Origin: a virus | Direction: 5' to 3' (one strand) | IMG/VR virus record: IMGVR_UViG_3300035670_000254 | Span: 1-56,903 of that record | DNA: 56,903 bases | Shown: positions 1 through 8,408 of the stretch, piece by piece | Position numbering within the stretch: position 1 is the first letter of the stretch | How the letters are laid out: each line of letters begins with the position of its first letter | Translations under genes and position numbers: made by a program | Notes under the pieces: generated by a model | What the model saw: only the letters and a program-made list of their open reading frames with translations | Database searches by the model: none | Told to the model about the DNA's origin: nothing

Positions 1-127
1 AAGCGTAATGAATCTAATACTACGCGAGATTAAGGAACTATGGGAAAGGCCACGTTTGCTGATGCAATATGTGGTCTTAAACTTTTTCTTGGTTTCAGTT
101 GGTGTCGCCGCTGTTGTCTATGTCAAA
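1..127. repeat. Left copy of 127-bp terminal direct repeat
   Basis: These bases are identical to 56777-56903. They cover the start of the first gene. The length fits a k=127 assembly overlap of a circular contig rather than a packaged terminal redundancy. Confidence 0.95.
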
Positions 128-319
128 AAGGAGTTAGCAGTTCAACACACGATAAAGCAGAGCGAGCAGATACTAAAAGTAGGAGAAAAGCTTGAAAAGG
201 TTGATTTGCCACCTTCCGTTGAGAAAGACGTGAGGAAACTTCAGAAAAACGCCGAAAAGACGTTGGAGCAAGGTAATTCAACTTCTACCCCGCCAGAAAA
301 TCAAAGTTCTAAAAAGTAG
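8..319 (+). CDS. Small membrane protein next to the holin
   Basis: A 103-residue protein with one hydrophobic segment at about residues 18-40, followed by a charged, probably coiled-coil tail rich in Lys and Glu and a Ser/Thr/Asn/Pro-rich end. On the circular genome its start overlaps the end of the holin-like gene (56462-56809) by 26 bases, so it belongs to the lysis cassette. I do not recognise the family. A single membrane anchor with a charged tail next to a holin would fit an antiholin or accessory lysis protein, which is inference from position. The first 120 bases of this gene are repeated at the far end of the window. Confidence 0.75.
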   Translation: MNLILREIKELWERPRLLMQYVVLNFFLVSVGVAAVVYVKKELAVQHTIKQSEQILKVGEKLEKVDLPPSVEKDVRKLQKNAEKTLEQGNSTSTPPENQSSKK

Positions 320-355
320 TAAAGGACGAGCTACTTCAGCAACCTCTTGCGTTTA

Positions 356-404
356 GCTCATACCGCCGTTATAGTTCAGGGAAACTACGGGAGGCGGTAT
401 GAGC
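356..404 (+). promoter_or_regulatory. Stem-loop over the terminase small subunit start
   Basis: A perfect 12-bp inverted repeat (GCTCATACCGCC at 356-367 and its complement at 393-404) encloses a shorter inner stem (TAGTT 372-376 with AACTA 383-387). The 3' arm contains the ATG at 399 and part of the Shine-Dalgarno GGAGG at 390-394. In RNA this would hide the ribosome site; in DNA it could be a terminase recognition site. Which of the two applies cannot be told from sequence. Confidence 0.6.
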
Positions 405-971
405 GACGCATCAAATATAAATCCTGACTGGACAGCCTACATGGAGTATTCGCGAACTCTGTCGCAAGCCGAAATGGCTATACGCGAGCAGGTGGTTCGT
501 GAGTATCTTTATGACTACAACTGGACTAATGCCTGCCTTCGTTGCGGTTTCCGTCCGGAGTTCGCTGAAGATAACGCCAGGCGTTTTGCACAAGACCCTT
601 ATTGCATTTGGCGTGTTAAAGAACTGGCCCGCGAGAAAGGTCTTAACCCTAATCCAGAACAACGTCAACAGCAAGTTGACACCGACAAAATTGACATCCT
701 TAATGCGCTACGCAAAGAGGCGCATTATTACGGCCCTGGCAGTTCCGCCGCAGCGCGCGTTAGTGCCCTGGGGAAACTGGCGCAGCTACTTGGCATGGAA
801 CCGCCGAAGCAGTCTAAAACGGAAACTAAGGTTCAGGGTGTTATGGTTGTTCCTGGTATAGCTGACACAAACTCTTGGGAAGCTATTGCTGAAGCAGAGC
901 AGGCCAAACTTCAGAGCGAGACAATGGACGCGATCACCCGAGGAATTTCAAATGATGGTGTCGTTCACTAA
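399..971 (+). CDS. terS: Terminase small subunit
   Basis: A 190-residue protein placed directly before the large terminase, where the DNA-recognition subunit of the packaging motor normally lies. The N-terminal third has the helical character of a small-terminase DNA-binding domain: a WTNACLRCGF segment near residues 42-51, then NARRFAQDP. The central part is charged and probably oligomerises, and the C-terminus is acidic. The ATG at 399 lies 4 bases after GGAGG, unusually close, and inside the arm of an inverted repeat (356-404). The gene overlaps the large subunit by 20 bases, suggesting translational coupling. Assignment rests mainly on position and general resemblance. Confidence 0.8.
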   Translation: MSDASNINPDWTAYMEYSRTLSQAEMAIREQVVREYLYDYNWTNACLRCGFRPEFAEDNARRFAQDPYCIWRVKELAREKGLNPNPEQRQQQVDTDKIDILNALRKEAHYYGPGSSAAARVSALGKLAQLLGMEPPKQSKTETKVQGVMVVPGIADTNSWEAIAEAEQAKLQSETMDAITRGISNDGVVH

Positions 972-2505
972 AAACGAAATTAAAGCACCTGAAAGAAAAG
1001 TAGTCTGGCGCCCCCACCCGGGATCGCAAACGTTAGCGCTTTCTTGTCCTGCTGATATTATTGTTTATCACGGAACACGTGGACCAGGTAAAACAGATGC
1101 CCAGCTCATGCGCTTTCGCCAGCGCGTGGGCTTGGGCTATGGCAAATATTGGAAAGGCATCATATTCGACCGTGAATATAAAAACCTTGATGACCTTGTA
1201 ACCAAATCCCAACGCTGGTTTCCTGAGTTCTATGACGGGGCGAAGTTCTTATCTTCAAAATCAGATTACAAGTGGGTATGGCCCACAGGTGAAGAGCTTC
1301 TGTTTCGTGTTGCAGCAAAGCCTGAAGACTATTGGTCATATCACGGTCACGAATATCCGTTCATTGGCTGGAACGAATTAACCAAATACCCGAACTCGCT
1401 GGTGTTTGATGCGATGATGTCTTGTAACCGCTCATCGTTCCTTCCTACTGATCACCCACAAAGAGATGATACCGGTAATGTCTTTTACTTGCCGAATATA
1501 CCTCTTGAAGTATTTGCTACTACCAACCCGTTTGGCGTAGGGCATAATTGGGTCAAAAAACGCTTTATTGATGTTGCTCCGATGGGTCGAATTGTCAAAA
1601 AGGATATCCAGGTATTTGACCCACGTACACAGAAAGATATTGTGGTCACAACTACACAGTGTCATATCTACGGGTCTTATCGTGAAAACAAAAATCTCGA
1701 CCCGAAATATATTGCTAAGTTGATGGAAGAAACTGACCCTAACAAAAGAGCTGCGTGGCTTGGTGGTTCTTGGGATATCACTTCCGGCGGTATGTTCGAT
1801 GACTTGTGGAGTTCGCGGCATCATATTGTTCAACCCTTTAACATTCCACATACCTGGAAGATTACACGTTCATTTGACTGGGGTTCATCCAAACCGTTTT
1901 CAGTGGGCTGGTGGGCTATTAGCGACGGCACTAGCTACGTGGACGCGCAAGGGCGCACCCGTAACACAATACGCGGCGATCTTTTCCGCATAGCGGAGTG
2001 GTACGGCACGAACGGAAAACCTAATGAAGGTTTACGTATGCTTGATAAAGCGATAGCCACAGGTATCGTGTTACGTGAATTAAATTTAGGCATTCGTGAT
2101 CGGGTTGTTCCTGGCCCGGCTGATAACAGTATTTGGGATTTGGAAAACGGAAACTCAATTGCCGCTAAGATGGCTGAGAAGATTGTAATTAATGGCGTGA
2201 CGCATAAAGGGGTATCTTGGAAGCGCTCTGACAAAACTCCAGGTTCTCGTAAACGAGGCTGGCAAAAGATGCGTGAATTTTTTGCCGGAAGCGTACCTGA
2301 TGCTGGCGTTCCTCGTGAAAACCCAGGTATATTTGTTTTTGATACTTGTAAATATTTTATCGACCTTGTACCGAGCTTACCTCGTGATGAAGTAGACCAG
2401 GACGATGTCGATACTGAATCCGAAGACCACCTTGGTGACGAAGTACGTTACTTGGTACTTGATCAAGCCGTCTACAGTGGCGTTAAAGCGACTAAAGGTA
2501 CATAA
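952..2505 (+). CDS. terL: Terminase large subunit (ATPase and nuclease)
   Basis: This 517-residue motor protein cuts and pumps DNA into the prohead. The Walker A loop GTRGPGKT is at residues 41-48, with a hydrophobic strand ending in acidic residues (YPFIGWNE, 135-142) as Walker B. The C-terminal RNase H-like nuclease begins at TRSFDWG, with the likely metal-binding Asp309, and continues at GPADNS with Asp391. The ATG at 952 is preferred over an upstream in-frame start because a GAGG Shine-Dalgarno lies about 8 bases before it; a second ATG follows directly. It overlaps the small subunit and is followed after one base by the portal gene. Confidence 0.93.
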   Translation: MMVSFTKNEIKAPERKVVWRPHPGSQTLALSCPADIIVYHGTRGPGKTDAQLMRFRQRVGLGYGKYWKGIIFDREYKNLDDLVTKSQRWFPEFYDGAKFLSSKSDYKWVWPTGEELLFRVAAKPEDYWSYHGHEYPFIGWNELTKYPNSLVFDAMMSCNRSSFLPTDHPQRDDTGNVFYLPNIPLEVFATTNPFGVGHNWVKKRFIDVAPMGRIVKKDIQVFDPRTQKDIVVTTTQCHIYGSYRENKNLDPKYIAKLMEETDPNKRAAWLGGSWDITSGGMFDDLWSSRHHIVQPFNIPHTWKITRSFDWGSSKPFSVGWWAISDGTSYVDAQGRTRNTIRGDLFRIAEWYGTNGKPNEGLRMLDKAIATGIVLRELNLGIRDRVVPGPADNSIWDLENGNSIAAKMAEKIVINGVTHKGVSWKRSDKTPGSRKRGWQKMREFFAGSVPDAGVPRENPGIFVFDTCKYFIDLVPSLPRDEVDQDDVDTESEDHLGDEVRYLVLDQAVYSGVKATKGT

Positions 2506-2506
2506 A

Positions 2507-4045
2507 ATGTCAATTGAGTCAACGCATCCTCTATTTGATAAGTTTCTTCCTGTGTGGGAGAAACTTGAAGATGTTTACGAAGGTCAGGAAAAAATTAAGG
2601 AAGAAGGCCCGAAGTATTTGCCTCACCTTCCCTCAATGATTTTGGACGGTATTAAGTCAGAAAATGATCTGGGCTATCAGCGCTATAAACAGTATCTGCT
2701 TCGCGCTAACTTCCCGGACGACTATTCTGAAGCTGTTCGAAACAATCACGGTCTGCTGTGGAGTAAACCGCCGACGATTCAATTGCCTGCGGGTATGGAA
2801 TACATGATGGAGAAAGCTACGCGCGACGGTCAGTCTTTGCCCGCGCTGCTTTCCCTCGTGAACGAAATGCAACTTCGCAACGGTCGCGTTGGTCTGCTGC
2901 TGGATATGAGTTCTTCTCCTAGCGTTGATAACAAACCTTTTATCAGCGTCTACTATGCCAAGAATATCCGAAATTGGGATAAGTCAGACGGCGGTGATCA
3001 GGTTGAACGTGATTCGTTGAATTTGGTTGTTCTTGACGAATCGAAAGACGTCCGTAACGGCGATTTTGATTGGACCTTTGAAAAACGTTTCCGCGTACTT
3101 CAGCTGGGCTCTTTAGGTAACGAAGATGCCGAAGGTGAAGATGGTGTTGTTTATAAGCAAGGTCTTTTCGTTGAAGATGCTTATAGCGAAGAGAATATGC
3201 TGACACCTGTTTATCGTGGGAAATCGTTGGAAGAAATACCGTTCATTGCTATTAATGCATCAGACTGTATGATCGACCCTGACGTGCCTCCGCTTCTGGG
3301 CTTAGCTAATCTTTGCTTGTCAATGTACATTAGTGACGCTGACTATCGCCAACACCTGTACTTACAAGGTCAAGATACTTTAGTACGTATTGGGGCCTCA
3401 GGCGCAGGAACCGAAGACGGCGAAGCCCCGGCGCGTGTTGGTGCGGGCGCAGTGATGGACGTTGCTCTGGGCGGTGACGTTAAATACGTTGGTGTTGAAT
3501 CACGAGGCCTGGAAGAAGAACGTTTAGCCTTGCAGAACGACAAAGCTGAAGCGCAGCTTAAAGCTGGTCAGATGGTTAACAACACCAAAGGTAGTCAGGA
3601 GTCAGGGGAAGCCCTCCGGACCCGCATCGGCGCGCGCACTGCAAGCCTTGTACAGATCGCGAAAACCGGGGCCAACGGCTTAGAGATGCTTCTTAAGATC
3701 TGTGCTAAGTGGATGGGCGAAGACCCGGAAAAAGTTCGCATCATCCCGAATCTGGACTTTTCGAAAGCTCTGTTTAGCGGTCAGAACTTGGTTCAGACGA
3801 TGGCCGCGCGTAAACTCGGCGCACCTGTTTCGCTTCAAACTATCCATAAGTATCTGGTAGATCAGTCGTTAACCGATCTTACCTTCGAAGAAGAAATGAC
3901 TCTGATGAAGGAAGAATTTGACAAATATCCGTTCTTAATGGAAATGATGCAAGCCGGGGCCGCTGACCAAAATCCTCAGCAGCAAGCACAGAAGTCTGAT
4001 GTAAGTTCAACGGGCGTTCCGCAAGGAAAACAGTCTGGACAATAA
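2507..4045 (+). CDS. Portal protein (DUF4055-like)
   Basis: This 512-residue protein lies between terminase and scaffold, the usual portal position, and has the size and composition of DUF4055 portal proteins. These form the dodecameric ring at the capsid vertex through which DNA passes. The C-terminal half has a long helical stretch (RLALQNDKAEAQLKAGQMV) typical of the portal stem and wing, and the tail end is Gln-rich. The start is the ATG one base after the terL stop; in-frame codons further upstream lie within terL. Identification is from context and recall of the family. Confidence 0.85.
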   Translation: MSIESTHPLFDKFLPVWEKLEDVYEGQEKIKEEGPKYLPHLPSMILDGIKSENDLGYQRYKQYLLRANFPDDYSEAVRNNHGLLWSKPPTIQLPAGMEYMMEKATRDGQSLPALLSLVNEMQLRNGRVGLLLDMSSSPSVDNKPFISVYYAKNIRNWDKSDGGDQVERDSLNLVVLDESKDVRNGDFDWTFEKRFRVLQLGSLGNEDAEGEDGVVYKQGLFVEDAYSEENMLTPVYRGKSLEEIPFIAINASDCMIDPDVPPLLGLANLCLSMYISDADYRQHLYLQGQDTLVRIGASGAGTEDGEAPARVGAGAVMDVALGGDVKYVGVESRGLEEERLALQNDKAEAQLKAGQMVNNTKGSQESGEALRTRIGARTASLVQIAKTGANGLEMLLKICAKWMGEDPEKVRIIPNLDFSKALFSGQNLVQTMAARKLGAPVSLQTIHKYLVDQSLTDLTFEEEMTLMKEEFDKYPFLMEMMQAGAADQNPQQQAQKSDVSSTGVPQGKQSGQ

Positions 4046-4051
4046 AACCCC

Positions 4052-4089
4052 TGGTATAATATAGTGACTAGCGCCCAATGTCGGGCGCT
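4052..4089 (+). promoter_or_regulatory. Extended -10 promoter with 5' hairpin, upstream of scaffold gene
   Basis: TGGTATAAT at 4052-4060 is an extended -10 element with no convincing -35. A perfect 7-bp hairpin (AGCGCCC 4070-4076, GGGCGCT 4083-4089) would begin within a few bases of the expected transcript start. It could stabilise the 5' end of the capsid mRNA or act as a weak terminator for the portal transcript. Confidence 0.6.
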
Positions 4090-4119
4090 TCTAATTGTTG
4101 CATGGCAACAGGAGAAAAC

Positions 4120-4995
4120 ATGAAACGCAATCTTATGACCGTCGGTATCCTCAAAGCTCTTATCCCGGTCCGTCCTGGTGACGGTACGCCTGAGCTGGAA
4201 CTGAGCTATGAAAGCCAGGATGATATCCCCGCAGGCTTCGAATCGCTGTATACCGAAAAAGATGGCAAGTTTACGCTCACTCGCGTAAAAGGCCTCAAAA
4301 CCACAGCCGACATCGAACGCCTCCAGACGGCTCTGAACAAAGAGCGTTCTGATCATAAAACTGTGAAGCAGCAACTCGCCGCTCTCGCATCCCACGGCAC
4401 CGTCGAGGATATCGTTGCACAGCTGGAGCGTATCCCCGAGCTCGAGGCTAAGCAGGGGAAAGGCGACCCGGCGGACGTTGAAAAACTGATTAGCGCGCGC
4501 TTAACGCCGCTCCAGCGCAAACTGGACGAAGCTACCAATCAGTTGAAAGAGCGCGATCAGGTGATCGAAAGCTTCAAAGGTAAAGAAGTGAAGGCGACGG
4601 TTGCTGACGCTGTACGTAAGGCCGCTAAATCCCTCAAAATTCGCGACAGCGCAATCGAAGATGCGATTATGTACGGTGAGCGCGTGCTGACGATCGATGA
4701 ATCCGGTAATGTGGTCACGAAAGAAGGTGTCGGTGTAACCCCTTACATCACTGCCGATGACTGGCTGCGCGACCTTCTCCCGAACCGTCAACACTGGCTG
4801 GAAGATTCTTTTGGCGGTGGTGCGCAGGGCGGTAAAGGCGGCAACGGTGCAACTGTTAACCCGTATTCTTACGAAGACTGGTCTGTCAGCAAACAGATGG
4901 AACTGTATCGCGCGAATCCGGAAAAAGCCAAAAAGATGGCAGCACGCCACGGCGTCGATCCGCTGAATCCGAAACGCCCCGCTAAAAAATCCTAA
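4120..4995 (+). CDS. Capsid scaffolding protein
   Basis: A 291-residue, highly charged and largely helical protein located directly before the major capsid protein. Residues about 70-190 form a Lys/Glu/Gln-rich predicted coiled coil with repeated KERDQ/LQRKLDE-type segments, followed by a Gly-rich linker (near residue 250) and a basic C-terminus, as in phage scaffolds whose tail binds the coat protein. The start was chosen at 4120 because AGGAG lies just upstream. It has its own candidate promoter. No protease domain was seen. Confidence 0.8.
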   Translation: MKRNLMTVGILKALIPVRPGDGTPELELSYESQDDIPAGFESLYTEKDGKFTLTRVKGLKTTADIERLQTALNKERSDHKTVKQQLAALASHGTVEDIVAQLERIPELEAKQGKGDPADVEKLISARLTPLQRKLDEATNQLKERDQVIESFKGKEVKATVADAVRKAAKSLKIRDSAIEDAIMYGERVLTIDESGNVVTKEGVGVTPYITADDWLRDLLPNRQHWLEDSFGGGAQGGKGGNGATVNPYSYEDWSVSKQMELYRANPEKAKKMAARHGVDPLNPKRPAKKS

Positions 4996-5105
4996 AATGA
5001 TATTGACCATGCTTTTTGAATACGCTAACTTTTGCCTCATGAAGCATGGTCTTCACTCATTTTAGGCCTTCCATGGGGAAAGGCTGATAAAAACACAACC
5101 TTTCC
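4991..5105 (+). promoter_or_regulatory. Nested hairpins between scaffold and capsid genes
   Basis: Two perfect 10-bp stems are nested: CCTAAAATGA (4991-5000) with TCATTTTAGG (5057-5066), and inside it GACCATGCTT (5005-5014) with AAGCATGGTC (5042-5051). A further 7-bp stem, GGAAAGG (5077-5083) with CCTTTCC (5099-5105), ends 5 bases before the capsid Shine-Dalgarno. No T-run follows, so it does not look like a simple terminator. A role in mRNA processing or in setting the scaffold-to-coat ratio is possible. Confidence 0.6.
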
Positions 5106-5120
5106 TTCATGGAGAAGAAT

Positions 5121-6191
5121 ATGTCACGCATTATCAGTCTCGCAGGTATGCGCCCCATCCGTCTGGGTGCCACCGACTTAACTCGCATTGCCGACGTTGT
5201 TGTTCCGGAAATCTTCGCTGGTTACGTTCAGACTCTTACCGCAGAAAAATCCCGTCTGATTCAATCAGGTGCGCTGGTTACTTCTGAAGTGCTGAGCAAT
5301 AACCTGAACGGCGGCGGTCTGACCTTCAACGAACCGTTCTATCACGATCTGCTTTCTACCGACGGTGACCACTCCGAAAACATCTCGACCGATAAAGGTC
5401 CTGATGCGATTCCGGACAACATCACGACCGGTACCGAAATCCAGATTCGTATGTCGCGTAACAAATCCTGGGGTTCAGCTGACCTGACTGCTGCTCTGGC
5501 GGGTAACGACCCGATGGATGCAATCGCTCGTCGTGTAGCTGACTGGCGCGAACGCCGCCTGCAAGCTGCCTGGCTGGCAACCATGAAAGGTGTTTTCGCA
5601 ACCAACGATGCCGCGCCTGCTGGCGGTTCCACTCACGTTGCAAAAGACCTGACGCTGGATATCTCCGGCAACACTGGCGCAGCGGCGAAGTTCAGCTCTT
5701 CTGCTTTCATTTCTGCAACCGGCCTGATGGGCGACAGCATGGGCCAGCTGACTATGGTTATGATGCACTCTATCGTATACCAGCAGCTTCAGCGCCTGAA
5801 CCTCATCGACTTCATTCCGGACGCCCGCGGTGAAGTTAACATCGCGTACTACATGGGCCGCGAAGTTATCGTCGATGACGGTATGCCGAACTCTGGCGGT
5901 GTGTTCCATACCTACCTGGTAGGTGCTGGCGCAACTGCTTTCGGTTCTGGTTCTCCGAAAGTTCCGGTTGAAATTGAACGTAAAGCAGCGGCCAACAACG
6001 GCGCTGGTGAAGAAGTTCTCCACAACCGTTGGGAGTGGATTATTCACCCGGTCGGTCACGCCTGGAAAGGCACTGCCGCTTCTAAAGGTGGCCCGAGCAA
6101 CGCCGAACTGGCTGTAACTGGCTCCTTCAACCGTGTATTCCGCGAACGTAAACAGATTCGCATCGCGCGTCTGATTACCAAAGAACTGTAA
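5121..6191 (+). CDS. Major capsid protein
   Basis: This 356-residue protein follows the scaffold gene and has the layout of an HK97-fold coat protein: a helical N-terminus (EIFAGYVQTLTAEKSRLIQ), a mixed middle part and a beta-rich C-terminal half. The MTMVMMHSIVYQQLQR segment near residues 205-220 is the kind of spine-helix sequence found in E2/DUF-type major capsid proteins. The start at 5121 is preceded by GGAGAAGA. Codon choice is strongly biased to frequent E. coli codons compared with neighbours, as expected for the most abundant product. A strong terminator follows. Confidence 0.88.
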   Translation: MSRIISLAGMRPIRLGATDLTRIADVVVPEIFAGYVQTLTAEKSRLIQSGALVTSEVLSNNLNGGGLTFNEPFYHDLLSTDGDHSENISTDKGPDAIPDNITTGTEIQIRMSRNKSWGSADLTAALAGNDPMDAIARRVADWRERRLQAAWLATMKGVFATNDAAPAGGSTHVAKDLTLDISGNTGAAAKFSSSAFISATGLMGDSMGQLTMVMMHSIVYQQLQRLNLIDFIPDARGEVNIAYYMGREVIVDDGMPNSGGVFHTYLVGAGATAFGSGSPKVPVEIERKAAANNGAGEEVLHNRWEWIIHPVGHAWKGTAASKGGPSNAELAVTGSFNRVFRERKQIRIARLITKEL

Positions 6192-6209
6192 TACATTCGG
6201 TTAACTAAG

Positions 6210-6233
6210 AAGGCGACTTAGGTCGCCTTTTTT
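6210..6233 (+). terminator. Rho-independent terminator after capsid gene
   Basis: An 8-bp stem (AAGGCGAC and GTCGCCTT) with a TTAG loop is followed by a run of T. It ends the capsid transcript and probably sets the downstream genes to lower expression. Confidence 0.9.
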
Positions 6234-6246
6234 AGGAGGGTAGAAA

Positions 6247-6426
6247 ATGCGTTACGCACGACATATCAGAAAGCGCGATTACATGCGCTATGAGCGTCAT
6301 GGCAGCGCAGTCAAAGACTGGCTCGACTCTCAGAATCCTACCACGCCAACGGTTCCTGAAAACACTGTTACCACAGGTGGCGAGCCGTTAACTATGAACG
6401 GTGAATATGTCACGATGGGAGGTTAA
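6247..6426 (+). CDS. 59-residue small protein
   Basis: A short reading frame with a strong AGGAGG site 8 bases upstream, stopping 2 bases before the SGNH hydrolase start. The N-terminus is very basic (MRYARHIRKRDYMRYERHG) and the C-terminal half is Thr/Pro/Asn-rich. The good ribosome site and tight packing between genes support translation. I do not recognise it; a minor capsid or DNA-contacting protein is conceivable. Confidence 0.65.
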   Translation: MRYARHIRKRDYMRYERHGSAVKDWLDSQNPTTPTVPENTVTTGGEPLTMNGEYVTMGG

Positions 6427-6428
6427 AA

Positions 6429-7502
6429 ATGGATTTAAGTCAAGCATTACGTTTTCAGAACGTTCCTCGCGCGCAAGAGCTGGCTAAGCTGGCAATGACA
6501 GCTATGCCGACCGTCACCCAGGCGCAGCAAACTACCACTACGATCACCGGTGGTGTTATGTCTGGTCGCGGTACGGGCAAATTTCGCTATACCTGCCCGA
6601 TGCCTGGTAACTGGAACAGCTCATTCTACGTTCCTGGCGCGGGTAATAGCGGTTCTCCTGACCTTGCTGCGCTGATGAAAGTCGACTTCGATACGGATGC
6701 ACGTTACGTCGAGCTGTACACCCTGAACTACAACACTAACCTTGACATTCGCGTCAATGGTGTTTTAGTTCAAAACGTTGTGCTGAACGCTTCCGGCTCT
6801 GCTCAGTGTATTAAACTCGACTTCGGCGCAGGTAGCGCGGGAACCATCAAGCGCATCGAGTTCGCTGGCTTTAACTTTGGCTTCGGTGGTGTCTTTACTG
6901 AAGCTGATGCTAGCGTATGGTATCCGCTTCACGACCGCCGCCCTCTGATGTACTTCTTTGGCGACAGCTATACGCAGGGTACGGGCGCAGCAGGTCCTGA
7001 CCAGGTTGCTGCTCGCGCTTGCGCTGACGCTCTCGGTTTCCGTTGCTATCAAGATGGTATTGGTGGAACGGGCTGGACTTCAAGCGCTGGTTCGCTGCCA
7101 GTCACCCGTGTAGGTAAGCGCCTGAATCTGATGACTGAAAAGCCGAAAATCATTGTAACTCTCCTGGGCTATAATGATGCCGGCGGTAACATGGATACGC
7201 TCAAAACCAACTTCGCTGCTTGGGTTGACGCTGCTCGTGCTGCCTCTCCGGACGCTCAGATCATTGTTGTAGGCCCGTGGACTCCGCTGGGGGCCACTGA
7301 CAACCTGACAACTGTTGAAACTACGCTTCAGGGCGCAGCTTTCGAAAAAGGTTTGTTCTTCGTAAGCGCCAAAGACTTCGTCACGGCGGCCAACAAAGCA
7401 CGCTATACCGGTGCTGATAACGTTCACCCGAACCAGGCGGGTCATGATTACCTGGGCGCACGTCTTGCTAGTGCGCTGCTGGCTAACACCGTATTCAACT
7501 GA
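6429..7502 (+). CDS. SGNH/GDSL-type hydrolase in the capsid module
   Basis: A 357-residue protein. Residues about 40-165 are beta-rich and resemble a carbohydrate-binding or jelly-roll module. Residues about 172-355 form an SGNH hydrolase: block I FFGDSYTQG with nucleophile Ser180, block II around GGTGW (212-216), block III GYND with Asn249, and block V ADNVHPNQAGH with Asp330 and His333. The family contains esterases, lipases and polysaccharide deacetylases. The location between coat protein and head-tail connectors suggests a virion protein, possibly a capsid decoration acting on surface sugars; that role is inference. All four catalytic blocks are intact, so activity is expected. Confidence 0.85.
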   Translation: MDLSQALRFQNVPRAQELAKLAMTAMPTVTQAQQTTTTITGGVMSGRGTGKFRYTCPMPGNWNSSFYVPGAGNSGSPDLAALMKVDFDTDARYVELYTLNYNTNLDIRVNGVLVQNVVLNASGSAQCIKLDFGAGSAGTIKRIEFAGFNFGFGGVFTEADASVWYPLHDRRPLMYFFGDSYTQGTGAAGPDQVAARACADALGFRCYQDGIGGTGWTSSAGSLPVTRVGKRLNLMTEKPKIIVTLLGYNDAGGNMDTLKTNFAAWVDAARAASPDAQIIVVGPWTPLGATDNLTTVETTLQGAAFEKGLFFVSAKDFVTAANKARYTGADNVHPNQAGHDYLGARLASALLANTVFN

Positions 7503-7526
7503 TTCTGTAGTAGGTTAGAGGGGGTG

Positions 7527-7591
7527 TTCGTCTAGGTTTCTTTATTTAGACGAAGGTGCTACACTCATTTTCTGTAGCACCTTTCTTTTCA
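7527..7591 (+). terminator. Overlapping hairpins ending in a terminator
   Basis: An 11-bp perfect stem, AAGGTGCTACA (7553-7563) with TGTAGCACCTT (7573-7583), is followed by TTCTTTTC and is a good terminator. An upstream 8-bp stem, TTCGTCTA (7527-7534) with TAGACGAA (7547-7554), shares two bases with it, so the two hairpins partly compete. Confidence 0.85.
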
Positions 7592-7607
7592 CGCACGAGG
7601 AACGATC

Positions 7608-8399
7608 ATGAAAGAGAAGATTCTGAAAGGCTTGCAGTCTTTGGACGTCAAAGCCGATAACTACTGGAACAAAGACGGTCAGGTCAACCTGAACGCTTTT
7701 AAATTCGTCGTTGGCGAAGATGTTAGCCGCGAACAGATCGACGAAGTGGCTCCTGAGTTCAACCGTGAATCTGCCGCGTCCTACTTCGACAAAAAAGAAG
7801 AAGGCAGCAACGGCACTGAAACCAATCAGGGTTCTGCAACCGGCGAAGAGAAAAAAGCTGGTGACGAACAGGCTGGCGTAACCGATAACGCTGGTAAACT
7901 GGTTGACAACGGTGAAGAAGAACCGCTCTATGAAATCGGTAACCTGCACGCGAGCGAAGCGCCGGGCAACGAGCGCCTGACTGAGCTGGCCGAAACCAAT
8001 CCGGAACTGCACAAAGAAACCCTCGAAGCTACCTCTAATGTGGCTAAACAGGCAGACTTTGATAACAGCGCCGACGGTCAGATCAAGCGCTTGCTTGGTA
8101 TGGGCAAAGAAATCGATCTGGACAGCATCTCTGATGAAGAACTTCAGAAACTGCGTGAGCAGATTCCGGAGCGTCGTAACAGCCTGATCGAAATCCGCGA
8201 AAAATTCGTTGCAGCGGTAGAGAACGAGTTCTACACTCTCGCCCGCATCGAAGAAGCCGCTACTCGTGCGCAGCCGCAGGAAAACCTGGCTGATATGGTT
8301 AAGCGCGCGCACGACGCAAACGTCAATGGCGGGTCCACCTTTGACATCGATCGCCCGCGTCAGCGTGTTGCCCAGCCTATTCCGCCGATGAAAAAATAA
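7608..8399 (+). CDS. Acidic virion-region protein, unrecognised
   Basis: A 263-residue protein with its own terminator upstream and a good GAGGAACG ribosome site. Residues about 60-105 are a low-complexity Glu/Asn/Gly/Thr linker, and residues about 110-230 are acidic and helical (EELQKLREQIPERRNSL). It has no recognised enzymatic motif. Position between the capsid hydrolase and the connector genes suggests a head-associated or internal protein. Codon use is as strongly biased as in the coat gene, so it may be made in quantity. Confidence 0.7.
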   Translation: MKEKILKGLQSLDVKADNYWNKDGQVNLNAFKFVVGEDVSREQIDEVAPEFNRESAASYFDKKEEGSNGTETNQGSATGEEKKAGDEQAGVTDNAGKLVDNGEEEPLYEIGNLHASEAPGNERLTELAETNPELHKETLEATSNVAKQADFDNSADGQIKRLLGMGKEIDLDSISDEELQKLREQIPERRNSLIEIREKFVAAVENEFYTLARIEEAATRAQPQENLADMVKRAHDANVNGGSTFDIDRPRQRVAQPIPPMKK

Positions 8400-8408
8400 G
8401 GGATTGAA

